NCBI GenBank assembly: GCA_023135905.1
Contig: JAGLSE010000019.1
Span: forward strand, 1-35,832
DNA: 35,832 nt
Direction of reading: 5' to 3'
Origin: Candidatus Omnitrophota bacterium
Lineage (GTDB): Bacteria; Omnitrophota; Gorgyraeia; Duberdicusellales; 4484-171
The first letter of the stretch is position 1; each line of letters opens with the position of its first letter. The notes beneath the pieces are model-generated. The model worked only from the letters and a program-made list of their open reading frames with translations, did no database searches and was not told the origin of the DNA. Shown piece after piece: positions 8,880 through 17,880 of the stretch. The position numbers and the translations under genes were made by a program.

Positions 8880-9746
8880 TTATGTCTGTTCTTTAAACAA
8901 TGAACTGCCATCACACTTGGCAGTATTTAAATCATTAAAGCCTTCTCTGCAGGATGAGAATAGTATGTTTTCTTTTGAAGAAATATCTCTTATTTGGTCA
9001 ATTATTTTTTTTCTTAATATTTCAGATAAATAAATAGAATTATTTATTCTTTGTCCTTCCTTGTAGTACAGTTTATGCCAAATTTTTTGGTGATTAGGAA
9101 AAACGTTGATCATCCTTTTGAAATTATCGGGTTTGATTTTATAGGTTGAAGTTATAATTTGTTTTACGCCGCATTGTTTCAACTTTTTTATCATATACGG
9201 TATTTCAGTATTATTTATATTGTAAATTATAGGGTCAAAACGGCAAACTACCGGAAGGTAATAAGAAATTTTTTTTATTGCAAGTAACCTTTCATGAGGG
9301 GAGGAAACATTAGGCTCTAGTTTTTTTGATAATTGTTCATTTAAGGTGGTTAATGATATGCTTACTACCAATGATTTGAAGGTTTTTAATAAATCTAAGT
9401 CAGATAATATAAGAGAAGATTTTGTTATTAAATTAATTTTTAATTTATAGGATGTTAGTATTTCTAATAATTGTCTAGTTATTTTTAGTTTTTTTTCTAA
9501 AGGGATATAAGGGTCTGAGGAATTTGAAATGGCAATTATTGAATTTTCTGGTATTTTTTTTATTTCTCGTTGGAGTTTATTTAAGAAATCTTTTTTTTCT
9601 CGAGGTTTAGAGAAATCTCTTATATATGATGAGGCGTAACAATAGAGACAATTATGACTACATCCTGTATATGGAGATAAACTGTATTTTTTAGGGCAGC
9701 TGCATATTTTATTTTCCCAAGGATCAAAGGGAGTTATTAACGGCAT
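8880..9746 (-). CDS. radical SAM protein, spore-photoproduct-lyase-like/Rv2578c-like family
   Basis: SPYTGCSHNCLYCYASSYIRD (CxxxCxxC), ISNSSDPYIPLEKKLKITRQLLEIL, LITKSSLILSDLDLL, VSISLTTLNEQLSKKLEP. Confidence 0.9.
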   Translation of the reverse strand: MPLITPFDPWENKICSCPKKYSLSPYTGCSHNCLYCYASSYIRDFSKPREKKDFLNKLQREIKKIPENSIIAISNSSDPYIPLEKKLKITRQLLEILTSYKLKINLITKSSLILSDLDLLKTFKSLVVSISLTTLNEQLSKKLEPNVSSPHERLLAIKKISYYLPVVCRFDPIIYNINNTEIPYMIKKLKQCGVKQIITSTYKIKPDNFKRMINVFPNHQKIWHKLYYKEGQRINNSIYLSEILRKKIIDQIRDISSKENILFSSCREGFNDLNTAKCDGSSLFKEQT

Positions 9747-10011
9747 AAATAATATTTTAAATATTAGGGAGTTGAAGTCAACATTTTTTTATTTAAAGTT
9801 GTTTGTTTCAGCAAGATGGGGCTTAATTTGTTTACCAAATATATTATTACGATTATTCAAATAAAAGATAATAAAATCTGCCGCATCATCAAAAATTTTA
9901 TTATTCAAAATACATGAATAGAAAAAGATACTCTTTGTGATATAATAAAATTCGAAAAATATATTAGTCAATATAAATATTATTTGAACAATTTTAGGAG
10001 GTGTAGAGATT

Positions 10012-10647
10012 ATGGTAGATATTAAAAAAGGTAACAAGGAATTGTTTAGAGAAATTTTGAAAAAAATACTTTCACCGTCTTTAGTTTTGGTAATATTTCT
10101 AATGCTGCATAATTTTTATAAAACAAATATTCATTTTTATCTATCTAAGCGAGGGAGTTTTAGTCTTAACGAATGCTTTATCATAGCTAACATTATTTTA
10201 ATAGGAATTATTTTTCATAAAGCAGTTGTAGCGTTTTTTTTAGGGTATAAAGGAAAAATACCGTCTAACGGTTTATCTGCTTTGAATAAAGAGTTTGTGC
10301 CTGTTATTTCCTATGGTTGTAAACTTCTTATCAAAATTTTTGTTTTTTTAGGTATAATATCGGTTTTTGAAATACGTTCAGCTTATTTAATAAATGTGTT
10401 AACTGTGGTTTTGGTAACAGCAGTTTTATTATTCAAGGACAATCTACTCAATATCATTGCAGGATTTATGATTTTTATTGATAAACCTTTTGTAGTAGGA
10501 GATATGATTGAAATATATTCCGGAGAAATAGTAGAGGTTTTAGAAGTTGGAATTCGACGGTCAAAATTTTTATCTGAAAAGAATGCTATTGTAAATATGC
10601 CTAACCAGTTGTTAAGTAAAATTAAAATTGTTAATTATCGTTCATAG
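10012..10647 (+). CDS. short MscS-family mechanosensitive channel-like protein
   Basis: LFKDNLLNIIAGFMIFIDKPFVVGDMIEIYSGEIVEVLEVGIRRSKFLSEKNAIVNMPNQLLSKIKIVNYRS; ends right after the beta domain. RBS aggagg upstream. Confidence 0.85.
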   Translation: MVDIKKGNKELFREILKKILSPSLVLVIFLMLHNFYKTNIHFYLSKRGSFSLNECFIIANIILIGIIFHKAVVAFFLGYKGKIPSNGLSALNKEFVPVISYGCKLLIKIFVFLGIISVFEIRSAYLINVLTVVLVTAVLLFKDNLLNIIAGFMIFIDKPFVVGDMIEIYSGEIVEVLEVGIRRSKFLSEKNAIVNMPNQLLSKIKIVNYRS

Positions 10648-10761
10648 GAAAGTTTATAGAGATATTCATAATATATTTCTTAATTTTATTTAAATAATTT
10701 ATGTCAGAAATTTGGGATAAAAATCAGTTTTAGGTTTAGTAAGGAATAAATTTCAGAATAT

Positions 10762-10821
10762 ACTTTTGTAGCAGCTTCGAATCGTCAGCCGTATATCCAT
10801 AAAATATCAAGAGGAAAATAG
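10762..10821 (+). pseudogene. remnant of an OtsA-like (GT20) N-terminus
   Basis: Frame at 10762: TFVAASNRQPYIHKISRGK*; resembles the VSNRQPYIH...GK start of trehalose-6-phosphate synthase-like proteins. Short match. Confidence 0.45.
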
Positions 10822-10837
10822 AGCGTATTCGAGGGTC

Positions 10838-11038
10838 GAGAGGAGTAATCACGGCTTTGGTTCATATAATACGAGAGTTGCGAAGGCGATTTGGAAAGGT
10901 AAACCGGTTATTGGGGGAGCTGTATGAGGTATAAATGCTCAATCGGTATATGTCTCAACAGAAGTTACATTTAATTCTATTGAAGGTTGTGCTTATCGGA
11001 TACGTTATCTTTTGAATAATCCCACAGTTTCAGCGTAG
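10838..11038 (+). pseudogene. remnant of a trehalose-synthase-like (TreT-type GT4) glycosyltransferase C-terminal domain
   Basis: Frame at 10886: SNHGFGSYNTRVAKAIWKGKPVIGGAV*GINAQSVYVSTEVTFNSIEGCAYRIRYLLNNPTVSA*. Matches EGFG..EALWKGKPVIGG..GG...EGxAYRIRYLLNNP, with in-frame TGA at 10925-10927. Confidence 0.8.
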
Positions 11039-11087
11039 GTTGTTTTATAAAATAGGTTATATATTTAGTTTAAAGAAAAAAGTTGAA

Positions 11088-11153
11088 ATGGTATATTGGG
11101 CTCCTTTTTTACATTTTTATCAAGCATCCATTCAGTCATATTCGGTACTTTAA
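11088..11153 (+). pseudogene. remnant of a GH57 N-terminus
   Basis: MVYWAPFLHFYQASIQSYSVL*: resembles the YWAxxLHxYQPPxQ start of one GH57 subgroup, terminated by TAA at 11151-11153. Confidence 0.6.
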
Positions 11154-11195
11154 AAAGTATGTAATAAAATTAGGGTTACTTTATTAGGGTAAAAA

Positions 11196-13232
11196 ATGAA
11201 TAAAATATATTTTGGATTAGCCTTGCATTTCCATCAGCCAATAGGGAATTTTGATAATATTTTTAAAAGAGCTTGTGATAATTGTTATAGACCTTTTTTA
11301 GAACTTTTATCTGCATATCCTAACTTGAAAATGACTTTTCATATTTCAGGTTGTTTATGGGATTATTTGGATAAAAATGAACCGAATATAATAAAACTTT
11401 TAGAAAATATGGTTTCTCGTCATCAGATAGAGATAATGGGGGGAGGCTATTATGAGCCGATTTTTACTTCTATATCCGAAAAAGACAGAATAGGTCAAAT
11501 GGACTTAATGTCTAAATATATTAAAAACAAATTTGGAGTTATACCTAAAGGTATGTGGTTGCCGGAGCGTGTTTGGGATTTAGGATTAGTAAAGAGTATC
11601 AGAGAAGTAGGATTGCGTTATTTAATTTTAGATGATGAACATTTAAAAAGTTCAGGTGTTAATGAGGAAGATATTTATGGTTATTTTTTAACTGGTGAGA
11701 GGAAAGGAAAATTAGCAGTTTTTCCTTCAGACAAAAACTTAAGATATATGATACCGTTTAAGATGCCTCACGAGATAAGAGATTATATGAAGTCGGTTAG
11801 TGAAAAGAAGGGAGATGTCCTGTTGACTTATGGGGATGATGGTGAGAAATTTGGAGAATGGCCGGGAACTCATAAATGGGTTTTTGAAGACAAATGGTTG
11901 AGCAATTTCTTTAATATGCTTCAGGAAAATTCAGAATGGATTAAATTGGTTCATCTTTCCGAATATTTAGAAAAAAATGAATCCAGGGGATTTATAAATA
12001 TAAAACAAGGTTCATATAAAGAAATGATGGAATGGTCTGATGGGAATTGGCTTAATTTTTTTTCCAAATATCCTGAATCTAATCAAATGAATAAAAGAAT
12101 GTATTATATCAGTACAAAATTAGAACAAATAGAGAAACAAGTTAAAGTAAAGATAAATGAAAATATAGAAAAGGCAAAAATCCAATTGTATATGGGGCAG
12201 TGTAATTGTGCGTATTGGCATGGTGTATTTGGGGGTCTTTATCTTTATCATTTAAGAAGTGCAGTCTATAATCATTTAATTGAAGCCGATAAAATGTTAG
12301 ATTCTATCAACCATAAAAATAAAAGTAATTGGTTAGATATCAAAGATTATGATTTCGATTTAGATGGTAAAGATGAAATTATTATGGAAAATAATAATTT
12401 TTCTATTTATATTGATCCTTTTGAAGGAGGGGTTATAAAGGAACTTGATTATAAATCTCTTTCTTTTAATTTTATAAATACTTTATCAAGGAAGAAAGAG
12501 ATTTATCATGAAAAGATATTAACCTTTGTTCCTCAACATGATGATTCAAAAGTCGCAACAATACACGATGATTGTAGGGAAGTCGATCCCGCTTTAAAAG
12601 AAGCGCTTGTTTACGATAAATATCCAAGAATGTTTTTTAGAACATATTTTGTAAAAAAAGATATTAATTTGGAAGAGCTTATAAACTCTGATTATGAAGA
12701 ACTGGGAGATTTTTCAACAGGAAAGTATGAGACAGTAATTAAAGCTAAGGGAATTAATTTAAAAAGAAAATCATTTTTTTTGGACGGATCAGTGCTGTTA
12801 AATAAACAGATACAAATAAATTCAAAAAGTGGAATAGAATTTATTTGCAATGTAAAAAAAATAAATGGTAAATATAGTGATTTATTGATAGGTGCGGAAT
12901 TTAATTTTACTATGCCTTATTTGAATTCCGATAGATATTGTTATAAAGCTGAAGGTCAAATTTTAGGAGGGGTAGAAGAAAAAGGATGCGCCAATAATAC
13001 AGCGAATTTTAATATAGTGGATTCTGTTGGGGGAGGTAAAATTAGTTTTGAATTGATTGATAAACCCAAATATTTGTTTTATTTTCCAATTAAAACTGTA
13101 TCTCAGTCAGAAAAAGCTTATGAGTTAAATTACCAGGGTTCATGTATATTTCCGGTTTGGAAAGTAAATTTTAATACAAAGAATGAATTTAAATTTAAAG
13201 TTAAGTTAGGGTTTAAATTTTTGAAACCTTAA
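11196..13232 (+). CDS. GH57 alpha-amylase / 4-alpha-glucanotransferase type (C-terminal DUF1925/DUF1926-like region)
   Basis: ALHFHQPIGNF, GMWLPERVWD (nucleophile motif), LLTYGDDGEKFGEWPGTHKWV (acid/base motif), long beta-rich C-terminus. Confidence 0.93.
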   Translation: MNKIYFGLALHFHQPIGNFDNIFKRACDNCYRPFLELLSAYPNLKMTFHISGCLWDYLDKNEPNIIKLLENMVSRHQIEIMGGGYYEPIFTSISEKDRIGQMDLMSKYIKNKFGVIPKGMWLPERVWDLGLVKSIREVGLRYLILDDEHLKSSGVNEEDIYGYFLTGERKGKLAVFPSDKNLRYMIPFKMPHEIRDYMKSVSEKKGDVLLTYGDDGEKFGEWPGTHKWVFEDKWLSNFFNMLQENSEWIKLVHLSEYLEKNESRGFINIKQGSYKEMMEWSDGNWLNFFSKYPESNQMNKRMYYISTKLEQIEKQVKVKINENIEKAKIQLYMGQCNCAYWHGVFGGLYLYHLRSAVYNHLIEADKMLDSINHKNKSNWLDIKDYDFDLDGKDEIIMENNNFSIYIDPFEGGVIKELDYKSLSFNFINTLSRKKEIYHEKILTFVPQHDDSKVATIHDDCREVDPALKEALVYDKYPRMFFRTYFVKKDINLEELINSDYEELGDFSTGKYETVIKAKGINLKRKSFFLDGSVLLNKQIQINSKSGIEFICNVKKINGKYSDLLIGAEFNFTMPYLNSDRYCYKAEGQILGGVEEKGCANNTANFNIVDSVGGGKISFELIDKPKYLFYFPIKTVSQSEKAYELNYQGSCIFPVWKVNFNTKNEFKFKVKLGFKFLKP

Positions 13233-13360
13233 ACGTAAAAATAATTAAAATTTAATAATTATTATTAATAAAATAGTTAAATTTCTGTATTTACATTTTA
13301 GGATTATGGTGATATAGTTTTTATGTTTTTAATATACATGTTTTTAAAAAGGAGGTCGAA

Positions 13361-13654
13361 ATGGCAAAGAAGGTAGAAACAAAAATTAAAAAGACGGCAG
13401 CTAAGAAAGTTATGTTTAGTTTGAAAGTTTCTAATGCTAATTCAGTAAGCATCGCTGGTGATTTTAATGGTTGGGATGCGAATTCTGTGGCTCTTAAAAA
13501 GGTGCGTGGGGATATGTGGAAGAAAGATTTGCAGCTTGAGTCGGGTACATATCAATATAAATTTGTTGTGGATGGTCAATGGATTCTTGATCCAGATAAT
13601 AACCAAATAATTGCTAATGCTTTCGGCTCAGAAAATTCTGTGTTTAAGGTTTAG
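13361..13654 (+). CDS. stand-alone CBM48 / AMPK-beta-like glycogen-binding domain protein with basic N-terminal tail
   Basis: VSNANSVSIAGDFNGWDANSVALKKVRGDMWKKDLQLESGTYQYKFVVDGQWILDPDN; Lys-rich MAKKVETKIKKTAAKK start; strong RBS aaaggagg. Confidence 0.93.
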   Translation: MAKKVETKIKKTAAKKVMFSLKVSNANSVSIAGDFNGWDANSVALKKVRGDMWKKDLQLESGTYQYKFVVDGQWILDPDNNQIIANAFGSENSVFKV

Positions 13655-13681
13655 TCATTTGGGAGGGGTAATTTAAAATTA

Positions 13682-14842
13682 ATGAGAATAGCCCTTTTTT
13701 CTTGGGAAAGTTTGCATTCTATAAGTGTGGGAGGAGTTGCCTTTCACGTGACGGAATTGGCCTGCGCGCTTGAGCGTAAAGGTCATGAGGTACATGTTTT
13801 TACGCGTATAGGCAAAGAAGGACAATCGTGGTATGAACATATACACGGTGTTCATTACCATAGATGTCCGTTCCCTTCTGATAGCGATTTTGTGAAAGAG
13901 ATTGATAATATGTGCCTTTCATTTGTTAAATGTTTTTTCCAAACGGAAGATCACATTGGTAAGTTTGATATTATTCATGCGCATGATTGGCTTGTAGCTA
14001 ACGCAATTAAATGGATAAAGGAAACAAGGAATCATAAATCTATTTTTACTGTTCATTCTACAGAGTATGGCAGGTGTGGTAATAATTTTTTTGAAGGTCA
14101 TTCTGGTAGAATAAGAGATTATGAAAGAAGCGCAATCCATTTTGCTGATAGTGTTATCGCGGTATCTAATTATTTAAGAAGCGAAGTTTCATGGATGTAT
14201 GAGATGGCGGAAGATAGAATACATTCTATTTACAATGGTATTGATTGTAGTAAATTTGAGGGTTGGATAGACCCAAAAGCAGTCCGAAGACTATATGGAA
14301 TCAATCCTGAAGATGTTATTGTTTTGTTTGTAGGACGGATGGTTTATCAAAAAGGTCCGGACTTGCTCGTTGAAGCTATTCCTCATATTTTGAAGTACCA
14401 TACAAATGTTAAGTTTATATTTGTGGGTGATGGTGAGATGAAATGGAGTGTAGAGGAGAAAGCTTATTCTTTGGGAGTAAGCCAGTTTGCAAATTTTTTG
14501 GGATATCATAATGGATGGCGTTTAATAGATTTGTATAAGGCTTCCGATATTGTATGTATTCCAAGCAGGAATGAACCCTTCGGTATAGTAACTCTTGAAG
14601 CATGGAGTGCGGGTAAACCGGTTGTTGCTAGTGTTAATGGAGGACCGGGTGAGATAGTTTGGCATGATGTTAATGGATTGAAGATATATCCTACACCTGA
14701 TTCTGTTGCTTGGGGCCTTGGAACGATGTTGGAAGATTTAGGTCATGCAAGATGGATGGGTAAAAATGGGAGGATAGCTGTTGAGTCAGCATTTTCTTGG
14801 GATTCTATTTCAGATCAAGTGTTGGAAGCTTATTGTAGTTAA
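13682..14842 (+). CDS. GT4 family glycosyltransferase, glycogen-synthase-like
   Basis: VGGVAFHVTELACALERKGHEVHVFTR, DIIHAHDWL, SIYNGID, VLFVGRMVYQKGPDLLVEA, PSRNEPFGIVTLEAWSAGKPVVASVNGGPGEIV. Confidence 0.92.
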   Translation: MRIALFSWESLHSISVGGVAFHVTELACALERKGHEVHVFTRIGKEGQSWYEHIHGVHYHRCPFPSDSDFVKEIDNMCLSFVKCFFQTEDHIGKFDIIHAHDWLVANAIKWIKETRNHKSIFTVHSTEYGRCGNNFFEGHSGRIRDYERSAIHFADSVIAVSNYLRSEVSWMYEMAEDRIHSIYNGIDCSKFEGWIDPKAVRRLYGINPEDVIVLFVGRMVYQKGPDLLVEAIPHILKYHTNVKFIFVGDGEMKWSVEEKAYSLGVSQFANFLGYHNGWRLIDLYKASDIVCIPSRNEPFGIVTLEAWSAGKPVVASVNGGPGEIVWHDVNGLKIYPTPDSVAWGLGTMLEDLGHARWMGKNGRIAVESAFSWDSISDQVLEAYCS

Positions 14843-14862
14843 TTTATTTAAAAGGAGAAGGC

Positions 14863-16188
14863 TTGAATAAGAAGCTGAAAGCTAATAAAAGCATTCCTCG
14901 TGTTAAGAAAGTTATTAGTCCCGCTAAACAAAGAGAAAATATTACGGCAGGTAAGAGTTTAGTTTCTGCAACTTTACGTAAGAAGAAAAATAAGCCGGCT
15001 TTAACTAAAGTTTTAAAAAAAATAACCAAAACAAATAAGTCGGCAAAAGGTAATTCTAAATTAATTAAAGCAAAAAAAAAGTTGGTCTCCGCAACTTTAA
15101 GTAAGAAGAAAAATAAGCCGGCTTTAACTAAAGGTTTAAAAAAAATAACCAAAACAAATAAGCCGGTAAAAGGTAAGTCTAAATTAATTAAAGTAAAAAA
15201 AAAATTGGTCTCCAAAAATAATAGTATCGAAAATGAAATTATTGCCGGTTATAAAAATGAATCGGATTTTTTGGAAAAATCAGTGAATACGGATAGTTCC
15301 ACAAAAGTTAATCCTCAATCAGAATCAAAAAAAAACATTCAGAAATCCATATCTTTTTCAGATGAACAGGAATTACCCTCTCATTATGGCACCACATATC
15401 TAAAATTGTTGGTAAGAGATCCTTTTTGGATTTATGCTTATTGGGAAATATCTGAAACTGCATGGAAAAGTTTAAATGAAAAATTTAGTTCTAATGAAAT
15501 ATCAGGGGCTCAAACAATATTGCGGTTGTATGAAGTTTCGTTAGTTGATTTTAATGGGAAAAATGCTAATCATTATTTTGATATTGGTGTAGGCGCGTAT
15601 ATAAATAATTGGCATATTAATTTGTGGACAGATAATGTATCTTATGTTGGTGAAATAGGAATTCGGGTTCAATCCGGCGAATTTTTTGCTTTAAGCAGAT
15701 CAAATTGTGTTAATACCCCTAGAATAGGATATTCTCCGAGAACAGAACAAATGTGGATGAAATTTATAGATGAAAAAGAACATTCACGTTATATTATGGC
15801 TAGGATAAAGACAGATAAAAAGAATAATGAATTAGGGCATAAATCTTCGAATAAGAAGTATACAAAAACCATTTATCTTACTGAAGAAGATATAAGGAAT
15901 TATTATAAAGAATGGCACCCTTCTTTAAAAGATGTATTGTTAAAAAAAGATTTGGCTAAAAATTATAAACCGTATTTATTGTTTTTGAAAGGGGCAAGTG
16001 ACGAAGAAAGGGAAAAGATTCTTTCAAAACTGTCTAAAGGGTATTATAGTAAAAATAGGATAAAAGGCTCATCTGAGGAGAGGGCTTTTATAGGTGACAG
16101 TGAGTCAACTACCGTCGTTTTTCCCGGCGCAAGTGAGTCTTTCTCTGTGAATTTTATGGGAGCTAGCGAAGCTTTTATCCAAGATTGA
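14863..16188 (+). CDS. DUF4912 domain protein with Lys-rich tandem-repeat N-terminus
   Basis: DUF4912-like YLKLLVRDPFWIYAYWEIS...TILRLYEV...YINNWHINLW...YVGEIGIR...FALSRSNCVNTPR. TTG start after RBS aaaggagaagg. Confidence 0.85.
   Translation: MNKKLKANKSIPRVKKVISPAKQRENITAGKSLVSATLRKKKNKPALTKVLKKITKTNKSAKGNSKLIKAKKKLVSATLSKKKNKPALTKGLKKITKTNKPVKGKSKLIKVKKKLVSKNNSIENEIIAGYKNESDFLEKSVNTDSSTKVNPQSESKKNIQKSISFSDEQELPSHYGTTYLKLLVRDPFWIYAYWEISETAWKSLNEKFSSNEISGAQTILRLYEVSLVDFNGKNANHYFDIGVGAYINNWHINLWTDNVSYVGEIGIRVQSGEFFALSRSNCVNTPRIGYSPRTEQMWMKFIDEKEHSRYIMARIKTDKKNNELGHKSSNKKYTKTIYLTEEDIRNYYKEWHPSLKDVLLKKDLAKNYKPYLLFLKGASDEEREKILSKLSKGYYSKNRIKGSSEERAFIGDSESTTVVFPGASESFSVNFMGASEAFIQD
14959..15213 (+). 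repeat. two 123-bp (41-aa) tandem repeats plus the start of a third, inside the DUF4912 gene
   Basis: LVSATLRKKKNKPALTKVLKKITKTNKSAKGNSKLIKAKKK / LVSATLSKKKNKPALTKGLKKITKTNKPVKGKSKLIKVKKK / LVS; unit starts 14959, 15082, 15205. Confidence 0.95.
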
Positions 16189-16232
16189 TAGATTTAGAAA
16201 AATACAATATTTTGTTATAAAGGAGTTTTTAA

Positions 16233-17879
16233 ATGTTTAAAGGTTATCTTTCTCTTGTACTGCATGCACATTTACCATATGTTCGTCATCCGGAGCATGA
16301 GAATTTTCTTGAAGAAAATTGGCTGTATGAAGCTATAACAGAAACCTATATACCTTTAATAAAAGTTTATGAAAAGCTGATTAAAGATGGGGTTGGTTTT
16401 AGAGTTACAATGTCTATGACTCCTACTTTGATTTCAATGTTAGAAGATCCTTTACTTCAAGACCGATATGTTAGACATTTAGATAAAATGATCGAACTTT
16501 CCGAGAAAGAAATGGATAGAACTGGGGATGATCCTAATTTTCACGGTTTAGCTTTGATGTATAATAGAAAGTTAAATGAGGCCAAAGAAACTTTTTTACA
16601 TAGATATAATAGAAATATTGTAAATGCTTTTAAAGAATTTCAGAATAAAGGTTACTTAGAGATTATAGGTTGTTGTGCTACCCATGGATTTTTGCCTTTG
16701 CTTAATGTTAATTCTTCAGATGTAAGAGCTCAAGTGCATATAGGGGTTGAACATTATACTAAAACTTTTGACAGGCTACCTCGCGGGATTTGGCTTCCTG
16801 AATGCGGATATTTTCCTGGAGTAGATAAAGTGTTGAAGGATGCGGGTATTAAATATTTTTTTATTGATTCTCATGGTATTTTGAATGCTGATCCTGTACC
16901 GAAATATGGAGTTTATGCTCCTTTATATTGTCCGAGTGGAGTAGCCGTGTTTGGGCGAGATATTGAGTCTTCAAAACAAGTATGGAGTTCAAAAGAAGGT
17001 TACCCTGGTGATGTCGATTATAGGGAATATTATAAGGATATAGGTTATGAATTAGATTATAATTATATTAAACCGTATATACATCCTTCGGGGTTACGAA
17101 TAAATACTGGGCTGAAATATTGGAGAATAACCGGTAAATCATCTTATAAGGAAGCTTACCAACCGGATTGGGCTCGCGATAAGGCTGCCATTCACGCAGG
17201 TAATTTTATGTATAACCGGCAAAAACAGGTGGAACATCTATCCAGTTTTATGGATAGAAAACCGATTATTGTTGCTCCGTATGATGCTGAATTATTCGGT
17301 CATTGGTGGTTTGAAGGCCCTATGTGGATAGATTTTCTTGCTCGCAAAATTTTTTACGATCAAGATACTATACAAATGATTACGCCTTATGAATATCTTT
17401 TTGAGTATCCTATAAATCAAATAAGTATGCCGTCGGCTTCCAGTTGGGGGTATAAAGGATATAACGAATTTTGGGTTGAAGGGAGTAACGATTGGTTATA
17501 TAGGCATATTCATAAAGCTGGAGAAAGAATGAACGAATTGGCTGATAAATTTTCCGGATATATGAATGAATGTAATGATAATTTATTTAAACGAGCACTT
17601 AATCAAGCAGGGAGAGAAATTGTGTTGGCTCAGTCTAGCGATTGGGCATTCATTATGAAAACTGGAACTATGGTTCCTTATGCCCATAAAAGAGTAAAAA
17701 CACATATTAACAGATTTACCAGGATATATCATGATATGTTAAACAATACTATAGATGAAGAATGGTTGAAAGAAATTGAGTATAAAGACAATATATATTC
17801 ACAAATTGATTGCGGTAAATTTTTTGTCTCATCTTTAGATTTATTGAAACAAAAAAAAGAAAAAGTAAGGAGTCTTTAA
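16233..17879 (+). CDS. GH57 1,4-alpha-glucan branching enzyme-like (DUF1957 C-terminal region)
   Basis: LVLHAHLPYVRHPE, RGIWLPECGYFPGVDKVL (nucleophile), APYDAELFGHWWFEG (acid/base), C-terminal AQSSDWAFIMKTG. Confidence 0.93.
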   Translation: MFKGYLSLVLHAHLPYVRHPEHENFLEENWLYEAITETYIPLIKVYEKLIKDGVGFRVTMSMTPTLISMLEDPLLQDRYVRHLDKMIELSEKEMDRTGDDPNFHGLALMYNRKLNEAKETFLHRYNRNIVNAFKEFQNKGYLEIIGCCATHGFLPLLNVNSSDVRAQVHIGVEHYTKTFDRLPRGIWLPECGYFPGVDKVLKDAGIKYFFIDSHGILNADPVPKYGVYAPLYCPSGVAVFGRDIESSKQVWSSKEGYPGDVDYREYYKDIGYELDYNYIKPYIHPSGLRINTGLKYWRITGKSSYKEAYQPDWARDKAAIHAGNFMYNRQKQVEHLSSFMDRKPIIVAPYDAELFGHWWFEGPMWIDFLARKIFYDQDTIQMITPYEYLFEYPINQISMPSASSWGYKGYNEFWVEGSNDWLYRHIHKAGERMNELADKFSGYMNECNDNLFKRALNQAGREIVLAQSSDWAFIMKTGTMVPYAHKRVKTHINRFTRIYHDMLNNTIDEEWLKEIEYKDNIYSQIDCGKFFVSSLDLLKQKKEKVRSL

Positions 17880-17880
17880 A

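Noticed and set aside
8761-9033. 90-aa plus-strand ORF
   Set aside because: Mostly antisense to the well-supported radical SAM gene.
14844-15215. 123-aa minus-strand ORF with internal repeats
   Set aside because: Shadow of the Lys-rich tandem repeat of the DUF4912 gene; antisense hydrophobic artefact.
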